Shown here in pieces: positions 4,401-6,620 of a stretch of DNA of 6,620 bases (position 1 is its first letter; the number at the start of each line of letters is the position of its first letter). Source of the stretch: CAYOLL01 sp964404765 [NCBI: uncultured Gemmatimonadota bacterium] (GTDB lineage Bacteria > 4572-55); NCBI GenBank assembly GCA_964404765.1, contig CAYOLL010000264.1:1-6620 (forward strand). The letters run 5' to 3'. Position numbers and translations under genes: made by a program. The notes beneath the pieces are model-generated. The model ran no database searches. It worked only from the letters and a program-made list of their open reading frames with translations, and had not been told where the DNA came from.

Positions 4401-6620
4401 CTAAGCCGTCACTTCCAGCGGCAACGTCACCCGGAAGATCGTCTTGCCCGCCGCAGTTTCGGTCACTTCGATCTGACCCTTGTTTTTTTCCACCACCTGA
4501 CGACAGATGTACAAACCCATGCCCGTGCCTTCGCCCTTGCTTTTGGTGGTAAAATAGGCGTCAAAAATACGCGGCAAAACCTCCGCCGGAATGCCCGGGC
4601 CGCTGTCTTCCACTTCCACAAAAAAGCGCGTTTCGTCAAGGCGTTTGAGCCGTAGATGAATGGTGCCCTCGCCGCGCATGGCCTGGATGCTGTTGTGGAT
4701 CAGGTTGGTCCAGACCTGGTTGAGTTCGTCGGCGTAACACAGGACGGGCGGCAGCGCGTCAAAATCTTTATGCACGGTGATGGCCCGCTTGAGCTTGTTG
4801 TTGAGGATAATCAGCGTATTTTCCAAATCTTCCTGAAGCTGCGTGGCAACGAGTTTGCCTTCGTCCAAATGGGAGTAGGATTTGAGGGCTTTGACGAGAT
4901 GGGCAATGCGGCTGATGGCGATTTTGATGTTGCGGACGTTGATGCGGCTCATGCCCAGTTGGCGCAGGGTCAGGCCGATGTTGGCGGCAGCGGACGTGGC
5001 AAACAGCGGCAGAATCGGTTGCAGGTTGTCAACGCTAAAGCCGATCAAAGCCAGATCGCGGCTGAGCATATCGGCGTCGGGGGCCTGGATTTCTTCCAGA
5101 AGCCGGCACATGGGCCGGGCCAGTTTGCGTTGCTCCATAGTTGAGCGTTCGACGGCGGCGTGGGTCTGGATATGCTCACAGGCTTGCAGGAAAAGCGGGC
5201 GATGTTCGACCGAAAGTTCCGCCGCCAGAGCGATCAGTTGATCCAGCAGCAGCTTGTAATCTTTGTCCACTTCGTTAATGGCGGCGTGGATGGCTCCGGC
5301 CGGGGTGTTGATTTCGTGGGCGACGCTGCCGACGAGTTGACCGAGGGCGGCCATTTTTTCCGCGTGGATCAATTCGGCCTGAGCCGATTTGAGCGCCGTA
5401 AGGGTTTGATCCAGTTGCTGGTATGCGTTGGCATTGTCTAAGGCGATGGCGGCGTAGGCGGCCAGGGTGCGCAGGATGTCCAAATCGTAGGATGTGTAGG
5501 CGTTCTTTTGCTCACTCTGGACACTAATAATTCCCACAGTTTCTTCAGCTTTCAACAACGGCAGGCAGATCATCGAGTTTAGTAGATTGGCGTTTTTTTC
5601 GCCATCCGCGTAACCATCCAGGGAGTCGATATATTTCTTAAATTCGGTGCGCACATCACCCAACAAAATCTCAGATTTGTTGTACAGACAGTAGATTGCC
5701 AGGCGATTTTTAGTATTCAGTGAAATTCGTATCACGGGTCTTTTTTCGCCGTGATACATATAATCCGAAAAAACCAATTCGTTTTTTGACCAGTCGACCA
5801 GACCAATCCCAAACTCAACGGCATCCATGAGTTGATTGACATGGGCGTAAACCCGCTCAACAATTTGGGTTGCGTCCAGCGTGGCCGTGATTTCCTGGCC
5901 AATCTTGCTCAGCAGGGTCACGTTTTGCAATGAGCGATCCAGTTCCGCGCCGGTTTCCATGAGCGTATCGCGCTGGGCTTCGATTTCCTCTTTTTGGGCG
6001 GCCACTTTGGCCGTGCGTTCGATCACAATTTTTTCCAGTTTGTCCTTGTCGGCTTCCAGCTTCCGCGTCCAGAGTTGCACCAGACCAAACAAAGTGGCGC
6101 TAAAAATCAACACGTAAAATGCCGACGCCCACCACGTCCGATACCAGGGCGGCAAAACGGTAAAGGCAAAGCGTACTTCCTCCGGCGTTCGCCCGTAAAT
6201 ATCGCGCGCCCGGACTTTAAACGCATAGTCGCCTTCGGCCAGGTTGGTAAAGTCTCGCCGCGTTTCGGCCGTCCAATCGGACCAATCCTTATCGAAGCCT
6301 TCCAGGAGTGTTTGAAAGCGATTGCTTTTTTCGCTGTCAAAGGCCGGTAAAGCGTATTCGATGCGCATGGCTTTGAAGCCGTAGGCCAGTTTCAAGTTCG
6401 CCGTCTTAGAAATGACATTTCTTTGAGAAATGTCATTTCTGGCAGAGTCATACCCGCCGAACAGCAGCGAGTCGCCGTTAATCGTCACCCGACGAATCAG
6501 GGCCGGCTGGCCGACCGCCGGCTGGATTTGCGCCGGCAGATCGTAGCCGGTCGCGGCGGATTTGATGTTGGCGTCGTAGCGGATCATGCCGTTGCCGCCG
6601 CGAACCCACACGACGCCATC
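4401..6620 (-). CDS. Membrane sensor histidine kinase (Y_Y_Y + GAF), 5' end missing
   Basis: The frame is open to the right edge, so the start lies outside; 739 C-terminal residues are present (numbered from the first one visible). Residues 1-16 (DGVVWVRGGNGMIRYD) resemble the end of a Reg_prop beta-propeller repeat, so a periplasmic propeller probably precedes. A Y_Y_Y domain follows (about 80-155, with LEGFDKDW and TNLAEGDYAFKVRARD), then LPPWYRTWW and a membrane span (about 162-184), a coiled coil (186-235), a GAF domain (about 238-398), and a kinase core. The core has phosphoacceptor H435 (GSVAHEINTP), an N box with N643 (LIHNSIQAM), DSGPGIP (672-678) and GTGMGLYICRQVVE. An insertion of about 100 residues separates the two dimerisation helices. 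There is no receiver domain, so it must signal to a separate regulator; the REC-cyclase downstream is a candidate. A palindromic repeat is embedded in frame at residues 61-71. The protein senses an unknown periplasmic signal and phosphorylates in the cytoplasm. Confidence 0.93.
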   Translation of the reverse strand, partial: DGVVWVRGGNGMIRYDANIKSAATGYDLPAQIQPAVGQPALIRRVTINGDSLLFGGYDSARNDISQRNVISKTANLKLAYGFKAMRIEYALPAFDSEKSNRFQTLLEGFDKDWSDWTAETRRDFTNLAEGDYAFKVRARDIYGRTPEEVRFAFTVLPPWYRTWWASAFYVLIFSATLFGLVQLWTRKLEADKDKLEKIVIERTAKVAAQKEEIEAQRDTLMETGAELDRSLQNVTLLSKIGQEITATLDATQIVERVYAHVNQLMDAVEFGIGLVDWSKNELVFSDYMYHGEKRPVIRISLNTKNRLAIYCLYNKSEILLGDVRTEFKKYIDSLDGYADGEKNANLLNSMICLPLLKAEETVGIISVQSEQKNAYTSYDLDILRTLAAYAAIALDNANAYQQLDQTLTALKSAQAELIHAEKMAALGQLVGSVAHEINTPAGAIHAAINEVDKDYKLLLDQLIALAAELSVEHRPLFLQACEHIQTHAAVERSTMEQRKLARPMCRLLEEIQAPDADMLSRDLALIGFSVDNLQPILPLFATSAAANIGLTLRQLGMSRINVRNIKIAISRIAHLVKALKSYSHLDEGKLVATQLQEDLENTLIILNNKLKRAITVHKDFDALPPVLCYADELNQVWTNLIHNSIQAMRGEGTIHLRLKRLDETRFFVEVEDSGPGIPAEVLPRIFDAYFTTKSKGEGTGMGLYICRQVVEKNKGQIEVTETAAGKTIFRVTLPLEVTA
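6408..6440. repeat. Perfect 15-bp-arm palindrome inside the kinase gene
   Basis: AGAAATGACATTTCT (6408-6422), loop TTG, then its exact reverse complement AGAAATGTCATTTCT (6426-6440). The 33 bases equal 11 codons and stay in the kinase frame, giving RNDISQRNVIS. This falls in the linker just before the Y_Y_Y domain. A diverged copy sits at 3264-3295 with the same flanking TT and GG, which indicates a dispersed palindromic element rather than ordinary coding sequence. Confidence 0.85.

Noticed and set aside
4656-5441. Plus-strand open frames of 90-160 codons opposite the kinase gene
   Set aside because: The minus-strand kinase motifs (H, N, G1 and G2 boxes) explain this DNA. The antisense frames are a by-product of its codon bias.
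6609-6611. GTG as the start codon of the kinase
   Set aside because: The frame stays open to the window edge and the three preceding codons (Asp-Gly-Val) continue a Reg_prop-like motif, so this GTG is an internal valine.

Overview
The window reads as chromosomal DNA of an uncultured or little-studied bacterium of moderate G+C content. The genes are near 50-55% G+C by eye and the region before the first gene is much more AT-rich. A periplasmic Y_Y_Y-type sensor kinase, an orphan receiver-cyclase, a Uma2 protein and several dispersed intergenic repeats together suggest a member of the FCB/KSB1/Calditrichota-like or Chloroflexota-like environmental lineages. This placement is inferred from gene content only and is weak. 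No rRNA, tRNA, CRISPR array, transposase or phage gene is visible.

Layout. Bases 1-489 carry no gene. They hold a GCGT-rich degenerate repeat, two hairpins (the second looks like a terminator for a gene to the left) and a very AT-rich promoter region. Bases 490-1830 (+) encode a complete Amt-family ammonium transporter. A convergent gap of about 100 bp follows. The rest is on the minus strand, in transcription order: a sensor histidine kinase running in from beyond the right edge (6620-4401) and ending in a terminator; a Uma2/DUF820 PD-(D/E)XK protein with its own promoter (4249-3662), ending at a large repeat hairpin; two overlapping tiny reading frames (3551-3453 and 3456-3298); and a response regulator with a class III nucleotide cyclase output domain (3236-1929).

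How the parts may work together. The kinase has no receiver domain, and the REC-cyclase is a receiver protein without its own kinase. They lie on the same strand about 1.2 kb apart and could form a pathway from a periplasmic signal to a cyclic nucleotide. The terminator and promoter between them argue against one transcript, so the pairing is only a hypothesis. The Amt gene is a separate nitrogen-uptake unit with no P-II (glnK) gene visible.

The most noteworthy signals are these. A perfect 15-bp-arm palindrome sits in frame inside the kinase gene, and a degenerate copy lies just upstream of the cyclase gene. A microprotein frame is joined to a leader frame by a GTGA overlap. The cyclase has non-canonical residues at both purine-selecting positions although its metal and transition-state residues are intact. 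The kinase has a long insertion inside its dimerisation domain. I did not find a clearly recognisable new defence or mobile system.
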